This document shows, piece by piece, positions 14,201 to 29,200 of a stretch of DNA of 64,000 nt. This DNA is from Microvelia longipes (Eukaryota > Arthropoda > Insecta > Hemiptera > Veliidae): contig JACMZG010001870.1 in the NCBI GenBank assembly GCA_018340805.1, forward strand, positions 16,752,606 through 16,816,605. The letters run 5' to 3'. The stretch's first letter is position 1. Each line of letters begins with the position of its first letter. The notes under the pieces were generated by a model, which was not told the origin of the DNA, made no database searches, and saw only the letters and a program-made list of their open reading frames with translations. A program made the position numbers and the translations under genes.

Positions 14201-17200
14201 TAAGCCCACTAGATATGTAAGAGGAAATTATTCACAATTTGACTGAATAAGCCCACTAGATATGTAAGGGGAAATTATTCACAATTTGACCTGAATAAGC
14301 CCACTAGATATGTAGGGGAAATTATTCATAATTTTGACTGAATAAGCCCACTAGATATGTAAGGGGAAATTATTCATAATTTGACTGATAAGCCCACTAG
14401 ATATGTAGGGGAAATTATTCACAATTTGACTGAATAAGCCCACTAGATATGTAAGGGGAAATTATTCATAATTTGACTGAATACAAACAAAAATATGGAC
14501 ATTAATTAGGAATGCTGGAAAAGCTGAACTCACCATGCTGACAACTTTCTTCTTTATAGCATTATCTTTTTCAAACTCTCCATCAATGTCATCATCGGGG
14601 TCTCCGTCCTTACCTCCCTTCCTCATAGATAACTTGATTTCATCACAGCTAAGGATGAATAGGGAATCTTTAAGAATTGTAACTCCCTTATTATCAAGGG
14701 TTATAACTCCTTCTGCTATCAGTTCTGAAAAGAAAATTAATTGGCTAAATGTAAAACAAATGAAAGAAAAAAATCAAATTTTAATTAATAAAACATTAAT
14801 GTTTAAATCGTAAGTGGTTGTTAATTTTAATCAGTGATTTATAAATAAATAAATGTATCAAGAACTAAAGACAAAATATAGTAATGTTTTGAAACTTTTT
14901 ACAACTAATTTTTGTAAATCATTTTAAGGCATTTTCTCTTTAAATGGAACACTACAAATAGAACTTGAAGTTAAGACAAAGATTAGTAAATCCATTGATT
15001 TAATTACTAACTATACGTTCACAATCAGAACTTGAAAAATGAAAATCTATTTATGATAACAATATGATTTGAGAAATCTTTAAATTCATGCATTTGGCTC
15101 TGTACTAATATTTGCAAATTATAAAAACTAAACAAAAATTCAGTATACAAATTTTTATAAGGGACTGGTGTCCCTTGCTTTAAGAAGACACTACTTAGTG
15201 AATAAGATTAAAATTAAAAATTGAACCAAAATATTACAAAAGAACTTAGTTAATAGACTTGGTCTCCAAGTCCAAATATAAAAAATAAATTTAACGGTTA
15301 AGACAAGGATGAACATGTTAATGTTGAAGATAAATTTAATGTATTGCTTCCACTAAGGGATGTAGGACATGGATGAAAGCACAATGCTCCACAAAATTGA
15401 AAATCACAGCAGACCTAAACGTTGTAACAAAATAGGTCATTACGCAGACTTAAACCATTGCAAAAATAAATAGGTCATTACAGCAGACTTAAACCTTAGT
15501 AACATAAATAGGTCATTACAGTAGACCTAAACCTTTGTAACAATAAGTAGGTCATTACAGCAGACTTAAACCTTAGTAACATAAATAGGTCATTACAGCA
15601 GACCTAAACCTTTGTAACAATAAATAGGTCATTACAGCAGACTTAAACCTTAGTAACAATAAATAGGTCATTACAGCAGATTAAACCTTTGTACCAATCA
15701 ATAGGTCATCACAGGATGACCTAAACCTTAATAAGAATTAACATAGAAATAAGCATAGTTTATTATGTGAAGAATTTTATAGCTTCTTTTTTATGCATTC
15801 TAATTTTAATACTTAGTAAGGACAGAATAAAATACAATGGAATTACTAACCGAGAATCTCTATACATATTCTATTCTTGGTTTTGAATTTTAAAATATCA
15901 TCCATATGCTGAACTAAAAATAAGAGTAAATTTCGCCGCAAATGTGTATTCTCATCCCCAGCTAAACAAAATGTTGCTTTTTCCTGAGGACTGATATGTT
16001 CTGTTATACTAGACTTCCCCTATAAAAAGAATAAATAAAATTAAGGTGCCAAAGAAAAAAAAAATGTGTTGTGTTAATTACAAGCTGAATAATATCTCAA
16101 AAACTGTAACAACTCTTAATTCCAAGAGTTTCATTTATAATTTAATTCAAATTATTCTCAAAGATCCGGTAGATCAATAAACAAGATGCCAAATACAAAA
16201 CTAAGCTTTCTTTTCTGTCATATAAAAAACAAAAACACAACTACATCACAGTCACTTCATTTTTAAATAGCTCAAGAACAGAGCTAAAAAAAATAAAGCC
16301 TTAAACGCAGTACAAATGCTCTGGCCACAGATGTAGCAGAGGTTTTGTTGGACACAGAACCTTTCAAACTACCACTAATAACCATTCTTATACTAATAAA
16401 ATTAAAGTCATAAGTCTTTAGGACACCATATAGGACTCGGTACAAATCCCACTCAGCTAACCCTCTCATATAAGACTTGGTATAAATCCCACTCATTCTT
16501 CCCCTCATACAGGACTAAGTACGATCCCACCAGTCTTTCTTGATATAAGGACTTGGTATGAAATCCCACTTTCAGCTTCCCTCCATATAGACTTGGTATA
16601 AATCCCACTATTCTTCCCCTCATTACAGGACTAGTACAATTCCCACTCGTTCTTCCTTGGATATAGACTTGGTACAATCCCACTAGCTATCCCTCTCACA
16701 GGAAGGACTTTGGGATAATCCACTCATTCTTCCTCTCATATAAGACTTGGTACAAATCCCACTCACTCTTCCTCTCTATAAACATTGGTTAAATCCCACT
16801 CCACTCTTCCTCCTCATAATAAGACTTGGTACAATCCCCACTCAACTCTTCCTTCTATATAAGACTTTTGGGTATAAATCCTCCCTCTTCCTCTCAAATA
16901 GGACTTGGTACAAAACCCACTCAGTTTTCCTCTCATATAGGACTTAATACAGAAGCAAGATTCTATTAGGTGTTCTCGGTATGGCATTTGAAGGTTTTGA
17001 GAGCGTTAATAAGAAACCATCGTCCCTATATTAATCATGGGAGGCCTCGGGTAGATGAGTTTTAATGAGCTCTATAATTTGACACATGGCTAAAATCAGT
17101 ACATAACACAGGAAAATAGTGTTGAGGAACCAATAAGATTGGTCTGGTTTAACATCCAGGACTAACCTCATTGGCGCCTCACATTATTTTCCATGCTGTC

Positions 17201-20200
17201 ACTGATTTTAGCCGTGTGTCGTATAATAATAAGGTTGTTCATAATTTCCTACTAAGTAAGGTTAAAATCCCGAAACTTTACACAAAACACACACTGTCTT
17301 TCTCAAGAGGAACCTGATGATGGGAGAAAAGAAGTACCTGCTCCCGAAACAGGGTCAATAGTAAGTAACATCACCAATTGATTACATTCACCTAATTTTT
17401 CCAGATCAGAACAACAATACATTTATGATACATTTGAACATACATTATTGTAATAACCTATATCAATTTCTCGCAAATTAAACTATGTCATTACTGCAGT
17501 ACACAAATCACTAAGAATTTACAAAATGTAGTTTAAGGATCAATAGTGTGTATTTTACCTCGTAACAATTAAAAAAGAAAATTGCTTGGGTAAAATGATT
17601 GAAAACAATATTTGGTTCCTTTGCCATCAAAGAATTCACTAGAAAGTTGGATGCGACATCTTTTATCCGAGAATTCTGATCATGAAGCATAGAGAGTAAG
17701 TAAACAAAAATGTGTGGCTTCATTTTCAGGAATTGCTCCTACAACAATAAAATGAGAAACATTATAAACTGCATTATATATTAAAATACTAGCATTAGCA
17801 TTTTTGTTACATAGTTGTATGTAACTAATATTGCGCGTTACATATTGTTCTATTATAAATCAACTACTCAACAGAATAAACCTGTTTTTACAAATAAATT
17901 TTAGGGACATTTAAACAATAAGTTTTTTTCATTTTTAACCCTTTGGCTGCGGGGGTATGGGAATGTAGTTGAATCCTTAAATAAGTTTCTTACAAGAGCA
18001 AAAGTATAACACAAGTTTGGACACTTTTTTAATTTATTAAAATTTATATGAAATAGAACTCGCATTAAAAATAAACACAAATCTTGACCAAAGACAGGTC
18101 CACCTATGCGCCGGTCACAGTAAAACATCACCAAAACACAATTATACATAACAGTCCATCCATTAGCAGAAATAACCAATTACCAAACAAGTTGTGTTAT
18201 AAACACTGATACTAAACAAGAGAGGACAGATAATTAATTAACACTTGCACTGTATGATTTTAATGTGAATTCAAGAATAGTTGAAATATTTTAGTAAAAT
18301 ATTTTGTCTATTTTTATTTCTTACAGAGTTAAAAAATAAGTTCAATGTCGCTACTGATTTTAGTAAAGAGGTGCCATAAATATGTCAATCAAAGGGCTAT
18401 AGGAGAGGGATAAGAAAGGTTCAAATGCCAAGAGCGAAGGGGATGCATGCCATGGTCCATGACTCACGACATTCTTTTAAGTTTTAGATAAAGAGATAGC
18501 ACTACTGCCACCTATCAGTGACGCAAGACGTTAGTTATTACCCCCAAATAACCAATAGATGTCTCTAAAAGTTCAAAATAATACTCACAGCACTAACCAC
18601 GTCAAAAACAAATCACAATTCAAGAAGTAAAATTTTCAATGTATTTTCACATGGGGTCTTTCAAAAGGTTGATACAGTGCATATTGAAGTGCAATACCCA
18701 ACAACATTTTTTATTGAAGGTCTTTCGGTGGTGACCGCGTCAATGTAGATGAAGAATCCGACATTTCGCTTCCATTGAGGGAGGCAAAGCTGAACTGAAC
18801 TCAGTTCAGGATTCTTCATCTACATTGATGCGGTCAGCACCGGAAGACCTAAATCTTCATGACAATAACTGAGTAAGCCTACACAGTTTATTAACATTTT
18901 TTAATTCAAAAAAGATTCCTACAAATAATTTATTTATCAAGTGAAGAGATCCATTTGGATTATTTTTTGAGTTTTCACAATTTATAAAAAAAAAATCAGG
19001 TACTAGGTACTTTGGAAATTTTCCTCATGACATCAGATTCGCTAAGCTTATCCTCCCTCCCTACTGCCTACTAGCTTCGCTTGTCCTCAGATATTAAATA
19101 TATGCATTTCATTACCAGCAGTCACCCATCCAGGCACTGACCATGCTCAATGCTGCTTAACTTTCATGATCCAACTAAAATGATGAATACTTATATAATA
19201 GGATCAAGTAATACTTGTCCTATATACCTATGGTATAAATGAGGAAAAGTAAAAACTGCCATAAAAATTAAAGAAATGCAAATAATGGGATGAAACTTGG
19301 CACATTTGTTGGTTCTATACATGACTACATGTGTAAAAAACAAAAGTAGACCTAAAGTCTGATTTTTGTGCTAAGTTTCAACTCACAACATTAACATAGT
19401 TTAACTTAAACCTATGGTATTGCGTGAGGAAAAGTAAAAAAAATTAACCTGAATCAAAAGTATGTACAAACCTGAATCAAAAGTATGTACAAACCTGAAT
19501 CAAGATACAAAGTAAATTTAAAGTATTTCTTCTAATTACAGGATCAGGGTCCTTCAGACAGACAAACATATCACCAAAGTATGGCTCCACAAGAGATGGA
19601 AACCTATGTTAAACAAAAATTAAAAACATTGAGAAAAGTACAATCAAATTACTTAATCAAAGGCTGAAGGATAATTTTGCATAAAAGACAGAGACTAGTA
19701 TACATTTGCTGGCTATGCAATATAATGTTTATTGCCTTAACTATAAAAATATACTATACTTTAATACGTCAAATCATCCCACACTAAATATTTATACTAT
19801 TTTAGTAAAATCTGCCCTTACGTCATCCGAAAAATCTCATACGAAATTTTCTCATACAAGTTCACAAAAAATATATTTTATCAGGTCCCACAAGCCAGTT
19901 TCAGAAAACAACACTAGCACTACCAACTAGAGCCCACTTTTAAAAACTTAGAAATAGGTTTTATTTATAGGCTCAAGTTAATCAATTACATGATTTTCTA
20001 AATATTCAATCATTAGCATATATTAAATTATAGTTAAATAAATGGATTGTTTTCATTCTTCCATTTCTTATAAATTACTTGTTTTACAATCTAATTATAC
20101 TATGAAAGGTAATAGCCAGAAATATAACTGCAGAACAAGTTTATAATAAAATATAACTGAATCTAATAATAGAATATTAGTCAGTTGATAATACAAGATA

Positions 20201-23200
20201 ATCATTTGGACTAGCCATCATTTAACCAAAGCCTAAACTTTAATTATACCAGTTATCTGGTTATACTTGAAGTATATAAACATTGCATTATATCTCATTA
20301 TAACGCTGAGTTTTTTTCATTTTTTTTAGCAATATGTTTTTCATACTTTAATAGGGACTCTTGTACCAGTCATTAGTTTTAAAATTGAAATTATTTACCT
20401 CATACAAAGGTCAGTGAGAGCAATGTTGGCATTATTTTTAATGCCACTCGGAGTCTTAGCGCTTACAAGTGCACCGAGAATAGGAACTACTTCTTTGGCA
20501 GCAAATCGATCTTGTAAACACAGTCTCCCCAGAGTCACAACGGTCGTAGCATGAACATAGCCCAATGTTGAAATCACTTTTTCAAGATTTGCTGAAAACA
20601 GTAACAAAGGTTTTAAAATTAACAAATTAAGACTTTTTTCATTGTTCCACACGTATAGGCAACCCCATCCCGATACACACTGTATAGTTGTGCTGCCCGG
20701 AAGATAATATTTTTCAGAATACGATAACCTATTTATCTAGAACCTCGTGGATCTACAAAATTTCATTATGATATTGGTCGCCTATTACATAAATTACTAT
20801 TACATTTTGAAATTTAAATTTGTTAATTGCTTTTTGATGTTTGACATATTATTAGATAGTGAAACTTATAATAAATTAATAGTGGGAAATTCCAGAGCAA
20901 TTCAAGTTTCAGTATGCTAATTATTGGAACATATATATTTATTGGTGCCACAATTAAAATTAAATGAAAAAGTTTGTTTACATCAGTTATATGTTACATT
21001 GATCAAATATAGAGCTCTCATAAAGGTCTATAAAAATAAAAAATAGGCTGCCAAGTATGATCACACGTCTTTAATGCATTTGTGAATGCAGTATTACCTG
21101 TTTTATTTTATGGGTATTGCAGTATTAAGGCACAACACCTTAGATATTTGGATACCTAATAATTCTGAGGTCAAGGGTGCAAGACCGAAGTAATAACACC
21201 ATATGCCAAGGAAAATCATTACATTCTGAGGACGAGCCAAGCAAGTTCAAATATATAACATCCTAGACTTTGGAGAACCATTCCATTCTGCGGTCAAGCA
21301 TAGTGAGACCGAAGTAATACCAACTTAAACTTTGAATAATCATGACATTCTGAAGGCTAGCGAATATAGTTAAGCAAATAACAAATATAGCTTGTGGCTC
21401 AGGCTAGGAAATGAAGCATCAATTTTTGGCAGAGGAGCTAAGGTAACTTCATCTGACTGTCGTAGAAAATAAAGACTATTAAGTGATTTTTTCTTACTCT
21501 GAAATAAAAGTGAGGTCTAAATATGTTCATATGTCTCATCCTTCCTGGCTGTTTGAAAAGGCATTTGCCGCAATATGAACAACGCTATGCCGTTCATATT
21601 TTTTATGATAATTATGGTAATTATTTCATATTTTCATTAATATTCAAAATATTTTTTTTAGTTGGATGCCAGAGTTTTTCAAAGGGGTAAAAAATAGCAA
21701 CCTTGGCTTCACTTCCCGGAGGTAAATTATATACCCAACACTCACCTTGGGCTTGAGAGCTAAGTTTTAAACTAGTCATTAATTCCATTTTTCTACTTTA
21801 GCACAAAAACTAAAATAACATTTCCAATTACTACGCTCCTCAAACCAATATATTCTCCAATACAGTAACACAAGTTATATACACTTTCATCTAATTCATC
21901 GTTACTTTGAAAATTAGTCCTTATAATAATACATGAAAATTTACATTTTCAACAATCATATTACGAAACATTAACAAACTTTAAAAAGTATTTAGAATAC
22001 ACAGTAAACATACTTCCAATAATAGCCTCATATAGCTAACACTCCAATTTTCTGGTAGTATCTAAAGCTACATAAGTGAAACAAACCTGCGTCAATTTTA
22101 GCTAAATCGATGAGATCAGCTAAAGCTGTGATGGTTTCCTTATCGACTACCCCAGGAGACATAGGACTAGCTTCCCCCAGAGTATTAATATAAAGACAAA
22201 GCAAAGTATCCGAGTAACATTCTTTGCTGACGACTGCTTTTATTCTTGTTTTTATCCTCTCTTGGCAATCCTAAAACAGGATGGGTAAATATAAGTATTT
22301 ATAAAAATGGCAAACTTGGAGCAGGAGAACTAAACTTGTTTATTTTTAAAGCCAGGTGCTAGGTTGCAAAATTGAGACCATAAAACCTCTCTTAGATTTT
22401 AAGAGGTAAAAAGAACATTGGCCAGTGTATAATGTCTAGCTAAAAAGAAAATAACTGCACCTATACGGCTCAACATATGTTTTTATCAGTTTGAGTGCTA
22501 GCAACAGTTTTTAAAAAACTGCTCAGTTAAATTTATTTTAAAAAGAAGACCTCATTTTATCTGTCATAATTCTATCACTGAACAAAATTAAACACAAAAA
22601 TAATTGTTGTTGTTTCAATTTAATGTCTATCGAATTTATGGAATGACTGACAATACAAGCGTTATTATTTCAGGAGCCTTGTTTTACTTCATTTTTGTTT
22701 TTGGATTCTGCTTTTCTCTTTCTTGATGCCTTCTTCAGATCTAATATATGTTACCACTTTTATGCAATAATAGAAAGTAAAAATAAAGCTAATATTAATA
22801 ATAAAAATAATTGAAATAGTCCAGAAACAGAAATTTTTATAATTAATAGTCCTTTGGTTTATTAAATCTATATTATATAATTCCCACAGAGTGGTTTGTT
22901 AAATTTATCCACTTTAAGCAATATTTAACAAAATATTGCAATTTAACAAAAATAATTATTTATACAACAATGGATGGAAGAAAGTTTCACAGCTCAAGTT
23001 TATGTTTATTCCTAAAGCAAAGCCTAAAGAGATAACCAGGTTGGCTACCTAGGGTTGCCAAGGAAGATTAACATTTTAGCTCCTGAGTTTTTGCGTAGGA
23101 AGATAATGCAAGAGCTACATCCTTATCATTTATATGAATTATTTCATCTATAAATATCTGCCTCTGTGGCCGTGATCGTATAGGCACTCGATTTTGTCAC

Positions 23201-26200
23201 CAAAGGTTCATATGTAATATATGAATAGTATTTGTATTAAAAGATTTCACCAGCTTTAATTAATTTTGTTAATTAATTAATAAGATTGTTCCCACAGGGT
23301 GAATACCCTGATGGGTTCAAAGAAGTTTTTTTTCTTCTATGAATAGTTAACTAATACAAAAAATAGTATAAACAAAGATAAGATTAATATTCAATAAAAG
23401 CTGTGATTTTAATAAATACAATATACAAAAAAGAAATTAATATAATATACAATTATAAAAATAATAGCCTGCTTGGGGAGAGTGGGATACAGGGTTGGTT
23501 AAACAGACAGAAGTATAACAATATACCCCATTTGATTCTCATTTTAACCAATGTAAATATAAATCTCAATTCAGTTAGCCTATGCAATATGCTGCTACAA
23601 ACAGTCTGTAGGGAGGGAAAGTGAATTTACAGTGCAAGTTAGCAAGACTAAATATCTCACCTTATATACTCAGACAAATATCTCAGACTGCATATTATAC
23701 ACACCTTACTAGTTATGATTTCATTCTTATTCAGAAGTGATAATTCCAAAATGTTGCCTGATTTCATTGACTACTCAAGAACCTTATATAGCATACATTG
23801 GAGAAAAATTATATAAAGTTAAAATAATTTGCTATATTTCCAAAGAAATATTTTATTAATAAATAAGTACACAAAACTTACTAGTATTATTTGTCTAGCA
23901 AAATCTCTGGCTCCTTCCTTATCGTTCAAATGAATTATTTCTAAACTTCCACTGACAAGAGGAAAAGGTATTTCATAAGATATAATTGAATTACGGAGTT
24001 TCAGACAAAGTTCATTAATTTGATCTTTTTTGAGTTGTTTCCAATTCAATACCAAAGCTTGCATGATAAGCTGACTTTCAAGTTCATCCATCTAAAAGTA
24101 TAATCAATAATTAGTATCACTTCATAAACAATAGATTGTTGTTCTATATTAAGTGATTTTGTACATAAAAACGCAGATAAGGGGCACCTTGAACATTATG
24201 TGTGTCAGTTATAATTGTAGTTCCCAGTGTGTTTATGCTGTATAATTGAAACTTGAAACAAAAATCAATTTTTAGGTCTATTGCTTTCCAGAAAATATAT
24301 TTTTTACGCAGTAAAAAACAAAAATAAATCTCAGAAAAGAGACTGGATAATTTTAAATTAATTTATGTAGTACTATAATAACAACAAAAAGGGCAAGTTT
24401 CATCATCAGCATTGCATTAGTACAGTTTTTTGCAAATGATATGTATACTTTTATAAAAAAACATTCAATTGAATTAAATTTGATACGAGTTTTACATTAA
24501 TATATATTAAATAAGTATACCCTGTTAATAGGTCAACATCTTTTTTAAAGTTGAATTCCATTATAAGGTACTGTTTTTTTTCATATTTTGATTTTTGTTA
24601 CCATGTATTTATTTTTTTCTGGTATGTTCTAGTTTTGCCTGAAGATGGCCCAAAAATAGGTTGAAATATATTGTGCTTTTTATTTTATAAAACACCTTAT
24701 AAATAAGTATATTAAGTTTAACTAGAATACCATTAGTATGTCTGTCATTTTTATATCACAAATGTAAGGCAAAATTGGGGGGGGGGGGGTCAGTACCTGA
24801 ATGGATGACCGCTGAGAATAAAACTGCCACAGTACAATCACAGAGTATCTGAAGTGGTGGGTATAAGCATAGAGAATCTTATTGTGAGAAATAGTTCTGA
24901 AGTACCCTGTAGCCTAATTTTTCTTTCTTTATAAAATATTATATTTTAGAATAAAACAAAAAACAAATTACGCAACTATTCCATTGTTATCATGAAATAA
25001 TAGGTAAATATTAATTACAGTAAACAACGAACTTACATGAGATTGATCAAAAACTTTTTCATAAAAATAATTTAGTACCGTCTCAGGATTAGGTAAATTT
25101 TGAAATTCCGAAATACAAACTAATAAATACCAAGCAGCAAAATTATTTTCACTCCCAATGTATGTTTCTAGGCATTTTATTAACTGTTTCCTGAAAAATT
25201 CAAACAAATGTTAGATTAGTTTTAAAAACACATAGTATAACACACATGTCTATAGAACAACATATAATGAACTCAAGGCACTTCTTAAAATGGTTAATCC
25301 CCAGCTAATTGACAATATTCAATTTACAAAAAAAAAATCAATAGAACCAAATAAATTATTATCCTGTGGAACACTTATTAACTATTAATTTAAAACAAGC
25401 AATCTGATTAAGTTCCTGTAATTATTATTTTTATATCCATTGAAAATATATACCAGAAAGTTTAAACAATGGATGGACTTTTGCATTCAACATCAGAACA
25501 TGCAGACAGAAAACTGAAATATGGATAAATAGTTAAATATAAACTCATGGAAAGCTTAGAATGATGTTTTATTGATACTTAAATTCATGAAATAAGCTGG
25601 CCCTTCTTCATCCAAAATCCAAAAACCATGCAAGTACCTCAATGTACCAACCTAACATGATTTAACTGCTCATACACATGATAGTTAAAGAAAAACATAC
25701 ATTTAAAGTAACTACATGATGTTGTAAAGTAAACCAGAAAAACATTGGGACTTAGCTAGAATGGTAGGTAGCTTTGTTGAGCCTTAGATCAACCTTTTAG
25801 TCTAAGGCGAGACACAAAAAACGATGACCATCAGGGTTTGGTGATCCTATTAAGGCCCCTTGATAATGGTCTTGAGATGATCTGCAATTTCAGATCAGGG
25901 AATTCTGGCCCTGGGCTCCCTTTAAGTCCAAAAAATGGCCCCAAATTCAGTTTTGCCCTATAGTGTTCTTCCTATCTGATTTTAAATATGATGGTAGATT
26001 ATATGTGATGATTAATTGACTTTTCCTTCTATTACTATTTATATCTGCAGTAATCATGACAGCCGCATTATCCAGAGTCATAATTACAGAGTCACCAGGG
26101 CAGCTCCTAAAGTTCTAAACATTTCAGCACATTGTCTATCTAAGACAACGAAGCCCGCTTACTATCAGGCAATCCAACTTATAAATTTAATTGATAGTGA

Positions 26201-29200
26201 GATTCACCCAAAAATATTTTTAAAAAGAAAGTAAAAAACCAATTAGTGAGTTACTCTGTTAGTGAGTTTACAATGTTTTAATTATTCTTCTTTAATTTTT
26301 AATTAACGTAGTGATGCTATATTTTATTAGTTACTGCTGATTTTGTATACATAAATAATGTAACGTATAAAGCTGAAAAATGGGAATAAACTTAAATTTT
26401 GTAAAAATGCATATTTTTTACCATTATATGTCAAACATTAACTACCAAAGCTCTCATATATGAAAGATGGGAGTTATTTTTCTCTAAAACAACTCTTTAT
26501 AAGCTGTAGTTTGGTCAAATATGCTTGATTTTAAATTCCATCAAGTATCATGAAAAACTTGATATTTAGTGTGTTGTACGGTGTAAATTAGTGACACAGT
26601 AATATTGGATATTTTGATGTTAAAAAACTATTTGTCACAAATTTATTAAACTTAAAAAGGAACACCACGGTAGAGCAAAAACTGATAAACCCATTTTCTG
26701 GACACAAAGGACTAGGGGCCAAACTTCCCTGATCTTCTAAACCTTTGGGGCACGACAGTCAATTTTTTGCATTTGGCTCTAGGAGTATAAGACCCACAAT
26801 GTAAATTCAACTAAGCATTTTGCCTAGTTGATCTATTAAAAAAGCTACAATACAATAAAATAATTAAGAAGCATAAATTGTATTACAATTTTTTCTCTTA
26901 ATTAATTAAATTTATAATTTCAGTGAAAGAGTAACTTATCTATTTTAGCACTCAACATATAAAATATTTTGTAATAATAACAAATGGATTGTTATAAAAA
27001 TGATAAAAGCCTTTAGATTGTCAGAGTTCTAAAGTAAAAATAATTATCAGTTGTTTAACAATAGTAAACTCAAGACTGAAGAAAGAAAATTATCAAACAA
27101 TAATTGAAAGAATAGCCTGCATTCATTCATGTTGTTTCTTTCTTTTTAAATAAATAATAAAATAACAATGCAAATAACACAATATCTATTGAGTGTATAT
27201 ATATTGTGTAATTATTCAAAACATTTTGATATTCAAGCTAACAATTGAAATAGGTAGCTCTGAATTGGTTTCTTCCAATGATGGTTAAATACAGAAATAC
27301 AATATAAACGTTGAACTTTTCTTCACATATTAGGTGCATTTATACGGATTAGCCATATCTGTCAGTATACAAAACTACTAAATGATTGGGGGTCCTTATC
27401 ATCATCTATAATAAATAAAGTGCCGCCTCCGTGGCCGAGGTCGTTAAGGCGTTAGTCTTTACACTGACCTTTGACACCCACGGAGGTCTAGGGTTCGCAT
27501 CCCAGGTTATGCTCTCAGTTTATAGAAGATTATTGTTTAGATAAATTATCGCCAGCTTTAGAATACACTTTGAGCGTAATGGTTGCTACAACCACCCGAG
27601 GTGGTTCCCGCAGGCTCTGCAAGAGCCGCAAGGCTCTAAACGGGCATAATTATTATTATATATAATAAATAAAGTAATTACCTAACACCTTCTTTGCCAA
27701 ACCACTGCTGACAAGCGAATTTAAAAAGTTTTCTCATATTGTACTTAAAAATAAGTGAAATAATTTTCCAAGGGAGTCTCTCTTTAGGAGATCTAATTTT
27801 ATCTCTGGGAACAATATTTTCTAAAATAATCGAAGCACCAAGCTAAAAAAAGTTACAAATAAGTCTCAATATAACCAAATAAGAATTTACTTCATTATAA
27901 TAAATAAACATAAAAAATTAGGCACGGAGTACCTCAAAACTTTTTCTCACCACATCAGATTCACTACACTCATTCTGTTTCGGAATCGCTTCCACTATTA
28001 AATTGCTATATTAATACTGCAAAACGTCTTCAGACATGCTTCATTTAAATCTAATGGGTCTAGTGAATAGCCCACTTTGCAGATTTTGGAACATAGAAGA
28101 TGAAATGCCATCTCATCTCATCGGGTCAGGTCCCTCTCAACACACAACATTAGCTGGATTACAAATAATTTTCCTTTTCACATGACCAGCTAAAGGAAAT
28201 AGAAATTACGAAGTTAAAAGATTCTGTCGCCCTTCTTTAATTTTTAAGCGAATGGGGGAAACACAATAAGTGACTTCAATATATCATATCTATCAATTAC
28301 TCACAATATATATTATCTCATTACTGTACATATATCTTATTACTGTAATCTTCATATTATCCTATCTTATTATTTTCAAATATTATATTAAGTATTTCTT
28401 ATTTCATTATAATATTATTTTATTTAACAACCTGTCACATCAGAGGTCTTAGTGTCTTGGCATTATTTCCACCAGAAAAATTAAATTAAAAGATGAGATA
28501 CGTAAAGCTCCATTGAAAAGCAAAAATTAATTTATTCATACAGCTTAATAAATATGAATTAATGGTACAATACTTACTTCAAGAACTTTTTCTTGAGACT
28601 TGACTTCATTTTCAGTGAACAACGGGACAACTCCTTCAACCCAAGCATTAATAACCAATTCATTTTCAGGCCTTTTATCAAGTAGATCTGTTAAACATTG
28701 AGCCATCAGTTTTCTGTTTCCAACAGAAAAATCTTTGCAAGATGAAACTAATATCTGAAAAATATTAAAAATATATAAAAATTATAGGCCACGCCTTTCT
28801 TTTAAAACACAGCTAAATCTTAATAAAACAAATGATTAATTAACAAAAACAATTATTACAAAAAAAAAAACAAAGGCAAAATAAATTATCATATTTATCC
28901 AATGTTTAAATGGCAAATTCCATACCAGATTAATTTTCTTTTAAATGTTTTACGTTTATGTTAAATAGCTTCAAGAGTACCATTACTACTCTCTTTTCAA
29001 TTAGTTCTGGGTTTTTGAAAAAAATCACATATCTATCCTCAATATGAACAGAACATGAACAATCCATGAACACAGAGGGAGTTATGCTTAACACAGACAT
29101 CATGATGAAAACCACACAGTTCTGAAGTGATTCTCACTTCGCTCATCTTCAGAAAATAAAAATTACCAAATTTAAACTGCCAGATGTCTTCGGACTCACT

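Noticed and set aside
14156..15735. CRISPR-like arrays
   Set aside because: Units are head-to-tail minisatellites with no unique spacers, in a eukaryotic intron.
16284..16947. ORFs on both strands
   Set aside because: They are translations of the ~39-bp minisatellite. Repetition, not selection, keeps the frames open.
26016..26234. 72-codon plus-strand ORF
   Set aside because: It lies antisense in an NCAPD3 intron, with no motif, no homology and ordinary AT-rich composition.
27419..27500. Functional tRNA-Ser gene
   Set aside because: A and B boxes are present, but the acceptor ends do not pair and the sequence continues into a repeated SINE body found at other loci.
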